Origin: Boswellia sacra
Taxonomy: Eukaryota > Streptophyta > Magnoliopsida > Sapindales > Burseraceae
DNA length: 64,000 nucleotides
Direction: 5' to 3'
NCBI GenBank assembly: GCA_013180625.2
Contig: SNVD02013945.1
Coordinates: forward strand, 22,254-86,253
Below are positions 24,180 to 37,490 of the stretch, one piece after another (the first letter of the stretch is position 1; each line of letters begins with the position of its first letter). The translations under genes were made by a program, and so were the position numbers. The notes under the pieces were generated by a model, which was given only the letters and a program-made list of their open reading frames with translations, was not told the origin of the DNA and did not search any database.

Positions 24180-25954
24180 CTGTTGAACAAACTTTATGAT
24201 GTCATTGCTTATGATATGTGCAAGATCTCTCATTTACAAAATATTTGGCTGTAATTGCTTTTCACTTGTCCACCACGGATCCATTACAAATTTACATTTT
24301 AGTCAACAAGTCAAACTTTTCTTTGTTTTTTATCTCAAGTCCTGCTGCCACGCTGCCACCCTTTTGAAAAAAGAAAAAAGAAAACGAAAAATCTTTAGAA
24401 ATTGGGACGGACTTGCCACCTTGATATGACATCCAAATCCAAATGACATCACCATGATAACTATTCTCATATTTGGATTAGCTAATACCCCATATTTTGG
24501 CGGAATTATCGTTGGCCTCCAACTTTCGGTAAAGGCACATAAGCACCCCTAGAGTAGAGCCGCTGGAGAATCTGTTAACTGTCTCAGTATCTTTTACGCA
24601 AAGTCTTCGCTAACCCTATTTTTCTCATTCAAAAACTAATAAAATATTTATACATCAAAAATGAAAAACTAAAAATTAAATTTTTATCTCCTTTTTCTCT
24701 CCAGGCAACTGTCCTCAACCATCTGCGACGCGACAATAATCTTCCGTGCTTCAGAGTTGTTTACCCACGGAAAAGAAGAGATCAACTTGAAGGAGAGTAA
24801 TTGGAAGCGAAGAAAAATAAGGGCTGAAAAGAGAGGAGAAGAGATCAATTTGTAATGCACCAGATTTTACTTTATCAATTTTGTTAATATGTTTCGTACA
24901 TATGAAAATTGACTGACTCCCAAAATACACATAAGCATTGTTTGAAATTAAGAAGGCAGACACCAAACACGCTCACAAATGAAGGTTTTCCTCCGTTGTA
25001 TTCAGAATTCGAAACGCTGACAGGACGTCAAACACTAGGGAAACGGCAAATACTTTCGCTGAAAAAAAACCAACTAGGCAAATTTGGAGATTTCAAACCA
25101 ACTAATGCATCTGCTAGTTGAAAAACCTTTATAGGACATAAAGATTTTGTGCACATTGACAATATAAATGTCAAGATATATTTCTTCTCTTATTTGTCTT
25201 TGAAGAGCAAAACAGAACTTTTTAAAACTTGAAAAGGGAGAAAATTTGGCCAACATATATGATTCCTTCGCTTTTGCCTTTGTGTAGGGCAAGAAAGAGT
25301 TTGATTCAAACATTTTAACGGTATGTAGTTACAAGAGATAAGGAGCCTAGAAATGCCTGCATATCCTTTTATTGACAAGTCTCCATAAGATCAATTGTAC
25401 AAGCAACTTCTGGCAACACTAATAAACTAGGATACATGTTTCTTATGCAATCCAAGAAGCTTGAATGTGGACTAGTACCAAATGAAGCCAATTCGTATTA
25501 CCCATAACGGGATTACATAGTTCATAAGATAAAAAAGAAACACATAACGTATGAGCCTATTAAAACATTGACCACCAACCTTGCCTTTGTGCAGAACATA
25601 TTATTCAGGAAGCTAAGAACCGGATGCAGTCAATAACTGGAGGCATCAATTTTATTCGATCAAATTGCGAACCCATGCCGTCCCAAAACACTTCACCATA
25701 TTAAACTTATCATTGCAGGTTTACTGAACACATTCATTACCAAGACAATGGCTAGACCCCCCTTTGCATTTTGTCTTCACAGAAAGTTCAACTCTTGATA
25801 AGGCTGCTAAGCTGAAAATGCAAATTGCCCGCTTGTCATTCAACATGGTTTACCTGGTAACTTCCTATTGGCTCTTGATCGTGAAATGAAGGAAGCAAGT
25901 TTTCAAGCATTCACAATACTTTTTCATCCTTCATTAGTAAGTCCATGAGTAAGG
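24180..25954. other. GSTU upstream flank, then start of segmental duplication copy A
   Basis: No gene recognised. From about 24885 the sequence matches 32630-33690 across indels (shared words AAGCATTGTT, GCAGACACCAAAC, GATTTCAAACCAAC, TGCAGAACATATTATTCAG). This is the 3' flank of the PPR pseudogene and part of a tandem segmental duplication. Confidence 0.6.
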
Positions 25955-27742
25955 AAACTGTAATTGCATTAGGCATGACATTTTGTTGTGCGATCTGTTG
26001 AAACAGTTCAACTACCTTTTGAGTCTCATTATTCTTGAAAAAACCTTGCATAAGCATGTAATAAGTGAATAAATCAGGAACAAAACCTTTCTCCTATATA
26101 TCTGACAATAGATCATTTGCCCTTTCCAGTTCCCCTTTTCTACAAAACCCATTGATCAAAATGTTATATGTTACAATATCTGGCAGCATCTTTTCATGAA
26201 TCAATTTCTGGAATAGCTTCCAAGCAATTTTTAGTCTCCCTGATTTACACAAACCATCAATGAGACAATTCAAAATTTCAAAACTAAGTTTAGACTTGTA
26301 CTTTATTAAAGTCTGAAATAGTTCAACTGCCTTCAACACCTGACCATTCTTGCAAAGCCCATCAATGAGAGCACCATACGCATGCGAGTCAAGAAAAACA
26401 CCATTAAGTTGCATCTCAACAAAAAGTTTTTGTGCATCTTCAACCTTACCCGCATGAAAAAGGCCATTTAACAAGGTGTTATATGTTACAATCGTTGGAC
26501 TAATACTCTCAGTAATCATTTTTATATAAAAATGTAAAGCTCCTTCTACTTTCTGATTCTTGCAATACCAATTCATCATAATATAATAGCTAAAATTATC
26601 AGGTTTACAATCCTTGCTTGCCATGGGAACAAATAGATTCCTCGCATCATCAATTCTGTCCATGAAGCAAAAGCCATTAATCAAACTATTATAGCAAACA
26701 ACATCAGCTCTAAAACCCTTCGTTGCCATAGTGTTAAACAGCTCTATGGCATCATCCATCCTACCTGCCAAACAATAACCATTGATCAACATGTTATAAG
26801 TATATTTGTTAGGATGAACACCTCTATGAGTCATCATCTCTAGCAACCTATTCGCATTGTCAATCTTCCCCTTCTTGCAAAGTTCATCTATACCAACACT
26901 AAATGTCACCACATAAGGTCGTACAACTTGATCCAACATTTCAATAAACAAACCTTTAGCCTCTCCCAATCACCAAAACAACACAAACCATGAATCAAAG
27001 AGTTATATGTGATTACATTTGGTTTAACTCCCAAAGCCTTCATTTCCGAAAACAATTCCTTTGCCTTGTCTACGAACCGATTCTTACAAAGACCGTTAAT
27101 TAATGAACTATAAGAGACAACATCAGGCTTACAAATAATACCAAATTCATCATTCACTGGTTTTTCCTGCTCTACACAATCCATCAATCAAAGTCCCATA
27201 TGTAATCACATCAGGCCTACAACCAACAGCAATCATTTTCTGAAACAATCCCCTAGACTCCATAATCCTTCCCTCCCTGCACAAACCTTTTATCAAAAAA
27301 GTGAAAGTCCAAGCATTTGGGCTAAAACCTCTCTTCAAAATCCCTCCAAAAACCGCAAAGCCCTAAGAAACCCTTTTAATACTGGTAAAGCAATTAATCA
27401 AATTATTCAAAGAAAACAAATCTGGCAACAATCCAACAAAAAAACCCTCTCGTAAAACAAAATAACATCATCATAATACTTCTTCTTATCAAGTGCAACC
27501 AATAAGGTATTAAATGATGAAATAGGAGAGACGGGGTCCAAATGAATCATATCGTCAAAAAAGTGAAGTGCTTCACTGAGAGTGAAGTTACCTGTTCGAC
27601 AATTGTCTTGGAGGAATTTAGAGAGAGGAGTAGATTCAACCTCAGGTGGGTTTCTGAACAAAGAAGAGAGTTTATTTTTGGAATCAAAAGTTGTGGTGGG
27701 CTGATGAGAGTGGGTGCATAGAGATGAAATCTTACCATTCAA
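25955..27742 (-). pseudogene. P-class pentatricopeptide repeat (PPR) pseudogene, duplication copy A
   Basis: About ten 35-residue P-type PPR motifs are readable, for example PDVITYGTLIDGLCRAGK, PDVVSYSSLINGLCKNRF, NKYTYNMLINGYCLAGRMDD, PTIVTYNTLLNGLFHAGK and PDIVTYNILINGFCRKGELE. The N-terminus (frame from 27742) is Ser/Thr-rich and could have been an organelle-targeting region. Intact relatives bind organelle RNA; the dense unbroken array resembles the restorer-of-fertility-like group.

It is broken. Frames change near 27390-27340, 27180 and 26970 (where the paralogue reads GDWEAKGLF), and a TAG at 26094 replaces the CAG kept in copy B (LLSDVQEKG). Reading ends near 25955. Confidence 0.9.
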
Positions 27743-28512
27743 ATATGGTTTTCCATAATACTACGAAGAACCGCATGGGGCTTTGCCCTTGAATGCCATT
27801 GAGGAAGATTTCTGCCTGAGCTTTCCCTCGACGCATTAGAATATGATTTTAAATCTATTCAAATTTTCTTTTCCAATCAGAACCCCCATGTTTTTTAAAA
27901 TATAACACAGCCCTGATGTTTCTGAAATTCTCAGAACCCCCCCGAGGCAATTACCGATTGAATGAGAGTACGCTTGTTACTTTTACATATAATAAAATAT
28001 TAACGGTATTATAATAATTGCGACTTAGTTAATCCTCTCCTGTAACCTGTTACAGCCAATTACTGGGAAGTCTGATGGAACTAGATGCACGATAGAGGGC
28101 TGGAGGTACAAGAAGAGTAGCTGGAAGATCAAAGACTAGCTTATTAATTGAAGTTTACGATCTCGAAGAAAATTATTTAATCTAGAGTAATACTATTCTT
28201 ACAAACTACTTATATAAATTCACTCGTACAAACTGACGTAACATAATGTGATTTGATAAATAAATGTAGTGGTTTAATAAATATATATTAATAATAAATG
28301 ACATTAATTAATATGGGTGATGTGGCGATCATATAAGGATGCCACATCAGTTTGTATATGTGAGTTTGTATAAATAGTTTGTATAAGTAGTATTACTCTT
28401 TAATCTATCACGCTGTATAATTTTTGTGCACTTTGATGTATCTCTTATCTAGGTTAGTAATTGTGCTGTAGTGCTTCATAAGAGTGTATGCATTAGCAAA
28501 TTTTTGGGATAT
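27743..28512. other. PPR upstream flank, no gene
   Basis: Up to about 27990 the sequence is shared with duplication copy B, where it is split between 36630-36681 and 42867-43050. Beyond that it is AT-rich with no recognisable feature. Confidence 0.5.
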
Positions 28513-28515
28513 TTA

Positions 28516-29396
28516 GGTGGTGTTTGTTTCCACCACTTAACACTTTTTAGAACTGAATATTTTTCAGGATTTAATTTATACCACTTAAAATTATGTTTGT
28601 TTACTCATTTATATACCTCTTAAAAAAAGTGGTAAGAGAGTATCTAATTTTTAATGTGACATTTTTACCCTTGTAAGAAGAAATAATAAAATGTTTATAT
28701 TATATTTGTATAATTTTTTAAAAATTATATAATTCATAAAATTAAATCAAAATTCTTTTATATTCAAATAACTAAGTTATATTTATTACAATCTTTTAAA
28801 AAAATATTTAATAAAATTAAGTTAAAATTTTTTTCTTTTAAATAGTTAATATTATATGTGTTATAATCTTTTAAATAATTTATTTTTATTAAAATTAATA
28901 ATTCAAAATTATTATAATTATTTTACAAGTATTTAAGATTTAAGATTATATATACATATATAATATATTAAATTAAACCATATAAATTTAAATTTGGATC
29001 ATTTTGAATTTTCTCTTTTTCTTTCGGTTACTTTTACACGCAACACTCGAACAAAAAAGTAAGCCAAATGAACAGCGCGTGGTTATCCACTTAAGCTCTA
29101 CACGCTAACAGTAACTAGTCAACTCGAAGCAGCAGAATCCACTTTATTTAATTTCTTAAATACTTTGCAGAGAATTGATCAGGCGGCTAGTAGAGGAGAG
29201 TGAGGGAGATGCCGCTGACGCGCGAAACTCTGATGTTAGAGGGGTATTACAGTTATTTTATATATTTTAGATGTTTTAAGATTCAGATAATAAGGTCTGA
29301 AAATAAGTGATTAGGTATTAAAACAAACAAAAATAATTTTTTGAATCACTTAATTCTATTTAGATTCAGATTTAAGTGGTTAAAACAAACACTCTC
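28516..29396. mobile_element. Harbinger-like MITE with TTA target duplication
   Basis: 881 bp. The left end GGTGGTGTTTGTTTCCACC and the right end, read inward, GAGAGTGTTTGTTTTAACC are inverted repeats followed by CACTTAA on both sides. TTA flanks it at 28513-28515 and 29397-29399. No coding region; most of the middle is very AT-rich with a GC-richer block at about 29030-29240. Confidence 0.7.
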
Positions 29397-29722
29397 TTAG
29401 TATAGAGGTATCTTTAAAATATTGAAATAGCATATTGTTACCATTGGGCGTTGCTGATATATCTTTTGGCATATTCAGTCACAGGGTTATTTGTTTTTTC
29501 ATCTAATGTTCGAATTTTACATTTGTTTTTTATTCTGGATTCTGAATTTTTGTTAATCTTAAACTTTCACACATTTTTACTTTTTTCTTTCTTCCTTAAG
29601 TCAGATTCTCGTATAATTATATCTTTTTAGGATTTTTTTAATATAAAATGTTTAAATACTTTATCTCTCGTGAGTCTCAAAAATACCATTATAAAATCCA
29701 TTTTGACTCATTTGTGTTAACC

Positions 29723-30488
29723 AAATTGAGAAAATAGACAAAATTAGGGGGTCTCATTGAAAAATGGACACGTTCTCAAAAATTTTTATGTCATAGACAC
29801 TTTCTTGACAAAAAGACTAAAATACCCTTTGAAATTACTTGCATGTGATTACTTGCATCCGACACTCTTTTTGGGGATGAAATTGTTAAATTACAAACTA
29901 TGGGGACTAAAAAGAAATTAAAAGTAAGGATATATTTAGAGCATTATATCACGCGGAGACGACACTCGACACAACTCGACACTCGACATTTCACCACTCG
30001 AAAACACTCGACACTCGACATTTCACCATTCGACAAACTCGAAACTCGACATTTCACCACTCGAAAACACTCGAAACTCGACATTTCACCACTCGAAAAC
30101 ACTCGAAACTCGACATTTCACCATTCGACAAACTCGAAACTCGACATTTCACCACTCGAAAACACTCGAAACTCGACATTTCACCTCGACATTTCACCAC
30201 TCGAAAACACTCGAAACTCGACATTTCACCACTCGACAACACTCGAAACTCGACATTTCACCACTCGAAAACACTCGACACTCGACATTTCACCACTCGA
30301 AAACACTCGACACTAATTGTAAAAGGAACTAAGAGAGGGAGATGGGTTTCGGAAATGAGCCTTTGGAAAAAAATTGAAAAATAAGGGTAATTGGGTCTTT
30401 TTATTAAGAAAGTGTCTATGACATAAAAATTTTTGAGAACGTGTCTAAATTTCAACAAGGGTTCCTAATTTTGTCTATTTTCTCAATT
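29723..30488. mobile_element. Foldback element with a tandem-repeat core
   Basis: Inverted arms of about 105 bp flank a repeat core. The left arm begins AAATTGAGAAAATAGACAAA; the right arm read inward begins the same way, and both continue with ACGTTCTCAAAAATTTTT and ATGTCATAGACACTTTCTT. The arms match the outer part of the larger element at 58711 (CATGTCATAGACACTATTTT, AAAAAGACCCAATTACCC). No clear target duplication and no coding region. Confidence 0.75.
29953..30314. repeat. Tandem repeat CTCGACATTTCACCACTCGA-type core
   Basis: About ten units of 32-37 bp built from ACTCGACATTTCACCACTCG followed by AAAACACTCGA, all in one direction. TCGA recurs every few bases. The same unit, with ACAAACACTCG, fills the core of the element at 59190-59860. 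The open frames through it are repeat artefacts. Confidence 0.9.
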
Positions 30489-32340
<1,852 letters not shown>

Positions 32341-33689
32341 GAATATAAACTAAAAGCTATGGATATCTATATATTCCCTATCTAATATTTATGCATACAC
32401 TCGTTATTTATAAAGATATACATTTATTTTTGCATTCATAAACTCTGCATGCTCCTACTCCAGCGCTTGGTTTGTCTTTCTCACAAGAATTTTTACGAAT
32501 ACCTATCTTAAGCATTGAAATCTGCAGACACCAATAGTCAACTATTAAGTTATCACATTTAAAAGACTTAACTATCGTATAAAGACCTAGAATATAATTT
32601 TAAGCACTCGAACAACAGCTTACAAAAAGCAATATATTTCGCATATATGAAAATCGACCGACTCTCAACATACACAGAAGCATTGTTGAAATTAAGAAAG
32701 CAGACACCAAACTGCTCACAATACTAACCAAAGTAGATTATTTGAGAAACTCAAATGAAGGTTTTCCTGTGTTGGCTTCAGAATTCAAAATGCTAGCGAG
32801 AGGTCAAATACTAGGGGAGTAGACATTTACTTTCATTGAAAAAAGCAACTAATACTGGAAAATTTGGAGATTTCAAACCAACAAATTCATCTGCTATTTG
32901 AAAAATCCTTTATAAAATTTCGAGCACATTGACAATATACATGTCAGATGTCTTTCTTCTCTTGTTTGTCTATGAAAAAAATATATATATACCTGAATTT
33001 GAACAATTTGAACTTGTTAAAACTTAAAAAAGGAGAAAATTTGGAGAACATATATGATTCCTTCACTTTTGCCTTTCTGTTGGGAAAGAGAGTTTGATTC
33101 AAACATTAACAGGGTATGCAGTTACAAGGGACAAAAAGCCTAGAAATATCTGCATATCCTTTTTATTAAAAAGTCTCCATAAGATCAATTGTACAAGTAA
33201 CTTCTCGCAATACTAATAAACCAGGACACATGATTCTTATGCAATGCAAGAAGCGTGAATGTGGATTAGTACAAAATAAAGCCAATAAGTATCATGCATA
33301 CCAGGATCACCTGGTTCATAAGAGAAAGAAGAAACACATTAACTATGAGCCTACTAAAAAATTAACTACCAACCTTGCTTTTGTGCAGAACATATTATTC
33401 AGTAATCAGATAACTGGATGCAGTCAATAACTGGGGGCATCAATTTTATTCAATCAAATTGGGAACCCATGGTGTCCCCTGACACTTCACCGTATTAAAC
33501 TCATCGTTGCAGGTTTACTAAACACATTCATTACCAAGAAAATGGCAAGACCCCTTTGCATTCTCGATAAGGCTCCTATGCTGAAAATACAGACAGCTCA
33601 CTTATCATTCAACATGGTTCCTGGTACTTTCCTATTGGCTCTTGAACTGGAAATGAAGGAAGCACATTTTAAAGCATTCACAATACTTT
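32341..33689. other. Chitinase 3' flank, then segmental duplication copy B
   Basis: No gene. From about 32630 this matches 24885-25950 with indels, including an extra stretch of about 31 bp at 32727-32757 that copy A lacks. It is the 3' flank of PPR pseudogene B. Confidence 0.6.
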
Positions 33690-35453
33690 CCATCCTTCAT
33701 TAGTAAGTCCATGACTAAGGAAACTGTAGTTGAATTAGGCATGACATTCCGTTGTGCCATCTGTTGAAATAGTTCAACCACCTTTTGAGTCTCATTATTC
33801 TTCTAAAAACCTTGCATAAGCGTATTATATGTGAATACATCAGGAACACAACCTTTCTCCTGCACATCTGACAATAAATCATTTGCCCTTTCCGGTTCTC
33901 CTTCTCTACAAAACCCACTGATCAAAATGTTATCCGTTACAACATCTGACACAATCTTTTCATGAATCAATTTCAGGAATAGCTTCCACACAACTTTTAG
34001 TCTCCCTGATTTACACAATCCATCAATGAGACAGTTCAAAATTTCAATACTAAGTTTAAACTTGTACAATAAAGTCTGAAATAGTTCAACTGCCTTCAAA
34101 ACTTGACCATTCATGCAAAGCCTATAAATGAGAGCACCATACGTATGGGAATCAGGAAAAACGCCATTAAGTTGCATCTCAACAAACAATTTTTGTGCGT
34201 CTTCAACCTTACCCGCATGAAAAAAGCCATTTAATGAGGTGTTATATGTTACAATTGTTGGACTAATGCTCTCAGTAATCATTTTTGTGTAAAAATGTAA
34301 AGCTTCTTCTACTTTCTGATTCTTGCAATACCAGTTCATCATAATATTATAGATAAAATCATCAGGTTTACACTCCTTGCTTGCCATGGAAATAAATAGA
34401 TTCCTCGCATCATCAATTCTGTCCATCAAGCTAAAGCCATTAATGAAACTATTATAGCAAAGAACATCAGCTCTATAACCCTTCATTGCCATAGTATTAA
34501 ACAGCTGTATGGCATCATCAATCCTACCTGCTAAACAATAACCATTGATCAACATGCTGTAAGTATGTTAAGATGAACACCTCTATGAGTCATCATCTCT
34601 AGCAGCCTATTAGCTTCATCAATCTTCCCCTTCTTGCAAAGTTCACCCACAACAACACTAAATGTCACATCATCAGGTCGTACACCTTGATCCAAAATTT
34701 CAATAAACAAACCTTTAGCCTCCCAATCACCAAAACAACACAAACCATAAATTAGAGCACTATATGTGATTACATCAAGACTAATTCCCAAAGTCTTCAT
34801 TTTCGAAAACAATTCCTTCGCCTTGTCTATGAATCCATCTTTACAAAGACCATTAATCAATTAATGAACTATAAGAGACAACATCAGGCTTACAAATAAT
34901 ACCAAATTCATCATTCCCATCAACCATTTCTTCATGTAACTTAAGAGCAACACTCACTCTTACCATTCTTGAGAATCCATCTATCAAAGTATTTATAGGT
35001 TATAATATTAGGCCTACAACCAACATCAATCATTTTCTCAAACAATCCCGTACACTCCATAATCCTTCCCTCCCTGCACAAACCTTGTATCAAAGAAGTA
35101 AAAGTCACAGCATCTGGGCTAAACCCCTGTTCAAAATCCCTTTAAAAACCGCAAAGCCGTAGAAAACCCTTCTAATACTGTTAAAGCAATTAATCAAATT
35201 ATTCAGAGAAAACAAATCTGGCAAAAATCCAACCGACAAAAACCCTCTTGTAAAGCAAAATAACATCACCATAATACTTCTGTTCGACAATTGTCTTGGA
35301 GGAATTTAGAACGAGGGGTCGATTCAGGATGGTTTCTGAACAAAGATGAGAGTTTATTTTTGGAATTACAGGTTGCAGTGGACTGGTAACAGTAGTGGAG
35401 AGATGATACCTGACCATGCAAATATGGTTTTCGAGAATACGAAGGAGGACCAC
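33690..35453 (-). pseudogene. P-class PPR pseudogene, duplication copy B
   Basis: It closely parallels copy A at 25955-27742. Recognisable motifs include MLINGYCLAGRIDDAIQLF, YNIMMNWYCKNQKVEEALHF, PTIVTYNTSLNGFFHAGK and DVFTYNTLMQGF. It is more damaged at its 5' end: about 105 bp between the CRT and Y(Y/W)DDVIL segments (near 35281) are missing relative to copy A, and frames break near 34555, 34860 and 35100. The CAG at the LLSDVQEKG site is retained, and the next stop follows LMQGF. It cannot encode a full protein. Confidence 0.9.
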
Positions 35454-35464
35454 GTGGGCTGCGT

Positions 35465-36625
35465 TCAGTGCATCGCATCGTATAGTTTTTTATAATTATT
35501 ATTGTATTGGAATTATTGTATAAAATTATATAATATAAAATTAAATAAATTTTATATTATGTTTAATTTATTATATAATATTATATTTAATAAAAGATTA
35601 TATTTAATTATATTAAATTTTTTATAATAATAAAAATATTTTAAAATATAATAATTTTATTAATAAATATTTTTTATTAATTTTTTATTTAAATATATAA
35701 TAAATAATATTTATTTATTAAAATAATTCATTTAAATTTTAATAAATTAATAATTTAAATATTTATTTATTTATATATGTTTGCGGTATTTATTATTAAA
35801 AACTAGAACAAAATATGAAGTTATATAATTTAAATCTTTTAATAATATAATATTATAAAATATTATAAAATATAATAATTTTAAAAATTATTTATATTAT
35901 ATTAATTTTTTAGATAATTAATTTTTTATTTAAATATTTAATAAATTATATTTATTTATTAAAATAATTCATTTAAATTTTAATAAACTAATAATTTAAA
36001 TATTTATTTATTTATATATGTTTACAGTATTTATTGTCAAAAACTGAAACAAAAAATAAAGTTGTATAATTTAAATCTTTTAATAATATAATATAATAGA
36101 GTATAATATAATATTTTAAAATATAATAATTTAAAATTATTTATATTAAATTAATTTTTTAGACAATTAATTTTTATTTAAATATTTTATAAATTATATT
36201 TTTTATTAAAATAATTCATTTAACTATTTAATAAAACAATAATTTAAATATTTATTTATGTATATATGTTTGCGGTATTTATTGTTAAAAATAAGAACAA
36301 AAAATAAAGTTGTATAATTTAAATCATTTAATAATATAATATTTTATTTATTTTATTTTATATATTATATTATATTATGTAACATTATATTATATTATAT
36401 AAAACTTATGAATTAAAAATTATATCCAACAATTTTTTATATCCTTATCTTATCCAGCCTCAACACATGGTGGGGACATCGTTATTTTACTTCCTTTTAT
36501 GCGGTCTTCATACGAATCTTATGTAACATTTTACTATACTATCCACCATTCGATCGCACTTAATACAACATAAAAAGATTTTATACTAATAATATTTTTT
36601 ATATTATATTATACAGGCTGCCAAA
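35465..36625. mobile_element. AT-rich insertion with three 240-250-bp tandem units
   Basis: Alignment of the duplication copies shows extra DNA between ...CCACGTGGG and GGGCTTTGCC. The ends are weakly inverted (GGGCTGCGTTCAGTGC on the left; GGGCGTGTTTGGCAGCC read inward from the right), resembling the GTGTTTGG-type ends of other elements in this window. Inside are three tandem units marked by TATATATGTTTGCGGTATTT at about 35772, 36012 and 36261. No coding region. The class is uncertain. Confidence 0.6.
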
Positions 36626-36677
36626 CACGCCCAGGGCTTTGCCTTTGAATGCCATTGAAGTTAATTTCTGCCTCAGC

Positions 36678-36681
36678 TTTG
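36678..36681. repeat. Target-site duplication TTTG (left)
   Basis: TTTG before the left LTR recurs at 42867-42870 after the right LTR. The uninterrupted duplication copy A confirms the insertion point lies after CAGCTTT. Only four bases match; a fifth would be a mismatch. Confidence 0.75.
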
Positions 36682-36814
36682 TGTCACGCCCCGCACGCAT
36701 GCGTCCAAAAATTGCTCGGATGACCCCTAAGGAATTAGAATTTGGGGTAAGTGTTATAGTGTTTCGACATTCTTATAACAAGAGGAATTCAATGGCGCAT
36801 AAATTGGGCGTAAC

Positions 36815-36964
36815 GTTCCAGAAGTTTCTAGAAGGTTCCAGGACGTTCCAGAATGTTCCGGACACTTCTAGAATACTCCGGAAGGCTCTAGAAAGCTCTG
36901 GAAGCGTACAGAAAACATGAGAAGGCCCTAGAAGACCCTAGAAGACTCCGGAAGGTTCTGGAAG
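36815..36964. promoter_or_regulatory. Heat-shock-element-like array in U3
   Basis: Cut into 5-base steps from 36815, the sequence reads as alternating nTTCn and nGAAn modules: GTTCC AGAAG TTTCT AGAAG, then GTTCC AGGAC GTTCC AGAAT, and so on. In the first twelve steps ten are canonical; across thirty steps thirteen of fifteen GAA positions and seven of fifteen TTC positions are exact. Three such inverted modules suffice for a heat-shock factor trimer. The phase never slips. Binding is inferred from the motif. Confidence 0.7.
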
Positions 36965-37167
36965 GTAGAAAAGCGTGGAAGACTACGGAAGCTTCTAGAA
37001 GACCGTGGAGTTCTCTAGTATCTGGGGTTCTCTAGATATTTCTTAAGTGTTGTAGATATTTCTAAGTCACTAGATAAGCATTGTAAAATATCTTAGGATA
37101 CTTCTAGAGCGTAAATAGAGTGTAGACAAGTGGCGCATTAATAGTCACACGTTGAGGAGGTGCTCCT

Positions 37168-37177
37168 CTATAAATAG
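37168..37177 (+). promoter_or_regulatory. Chromovirus LTR TATA box
   Basis: CTATAAATAG in the U3/R zone of the left LTR, repeated in the right LTR at about 42611. It lies some 200 bp downstream of the GAA/TTC array. Confidence 0.75.
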
Positions 37178-37425
37178 GGGTGAGCACCCATTTGTAAACA
37201 ACAAGTCCTCTCCTTGAGAGTTTCACCAACACACTTTCTTACACACCTCTCTTGTATAATTGCCTTATAAAGTAATAACACTTATACATTTCCTAACTCT
37301 CTCTTGCTTCCTTTGATCTTGCTTGGCATTGACAAGGGTTCGAAGGCTTACTTAGGTGCAAGTTCGGGTCATTGAGCGCCTAAGGCCGCACGGTCTAAGT
37401 GGTGAAACAAAAAGGCAGTGACAGT

Positions 37426-37441
37426 TGGTATTAGAGCCAGG
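37426..37441 (+). other. Chromovirus primer-binding site (tRNA-iMet type)
   Basis: TGGTATTAGAGCCAGG, two bases inside the LTR. It matches the complement of the initiator-Met tRNA 3' end (TGGTATCAGAGCCAGG) with one C-to-T change. Confidence 0.85.
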
Positions 37442-37490
37442 TTTGCTAAGCCAAGTTCCTGTGTGATCGAGAGCAAGAAGGGTAAGAGGT

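Larger units (their letters stand above)
36682..37423 (+). repeat. 5' LTR of the chromovirus
   Basis: 742 bp, TGTCACGCCCCGC...GGCAGTGACA. U3 contains a 10-bp-periodic GAA/TTC array (36815-36964). A TATA box CTATAAATAG follows at 37168-37177, then R and U5. Confidence 0.93.

Noticed and set aside
29953..30314. CRISPR-like appearance of regularly spaced short repeats
   Set aside because: Units are contiguous, without unique spacers, in a plant genome and inside an inverted-repeat element.
29900..30316. 138-codon open frame of repeated His/Thr/Ser-rich units
   Set aside because: Translation of the foldback core tandem repeat; the unit length keeps the frame open by chance.
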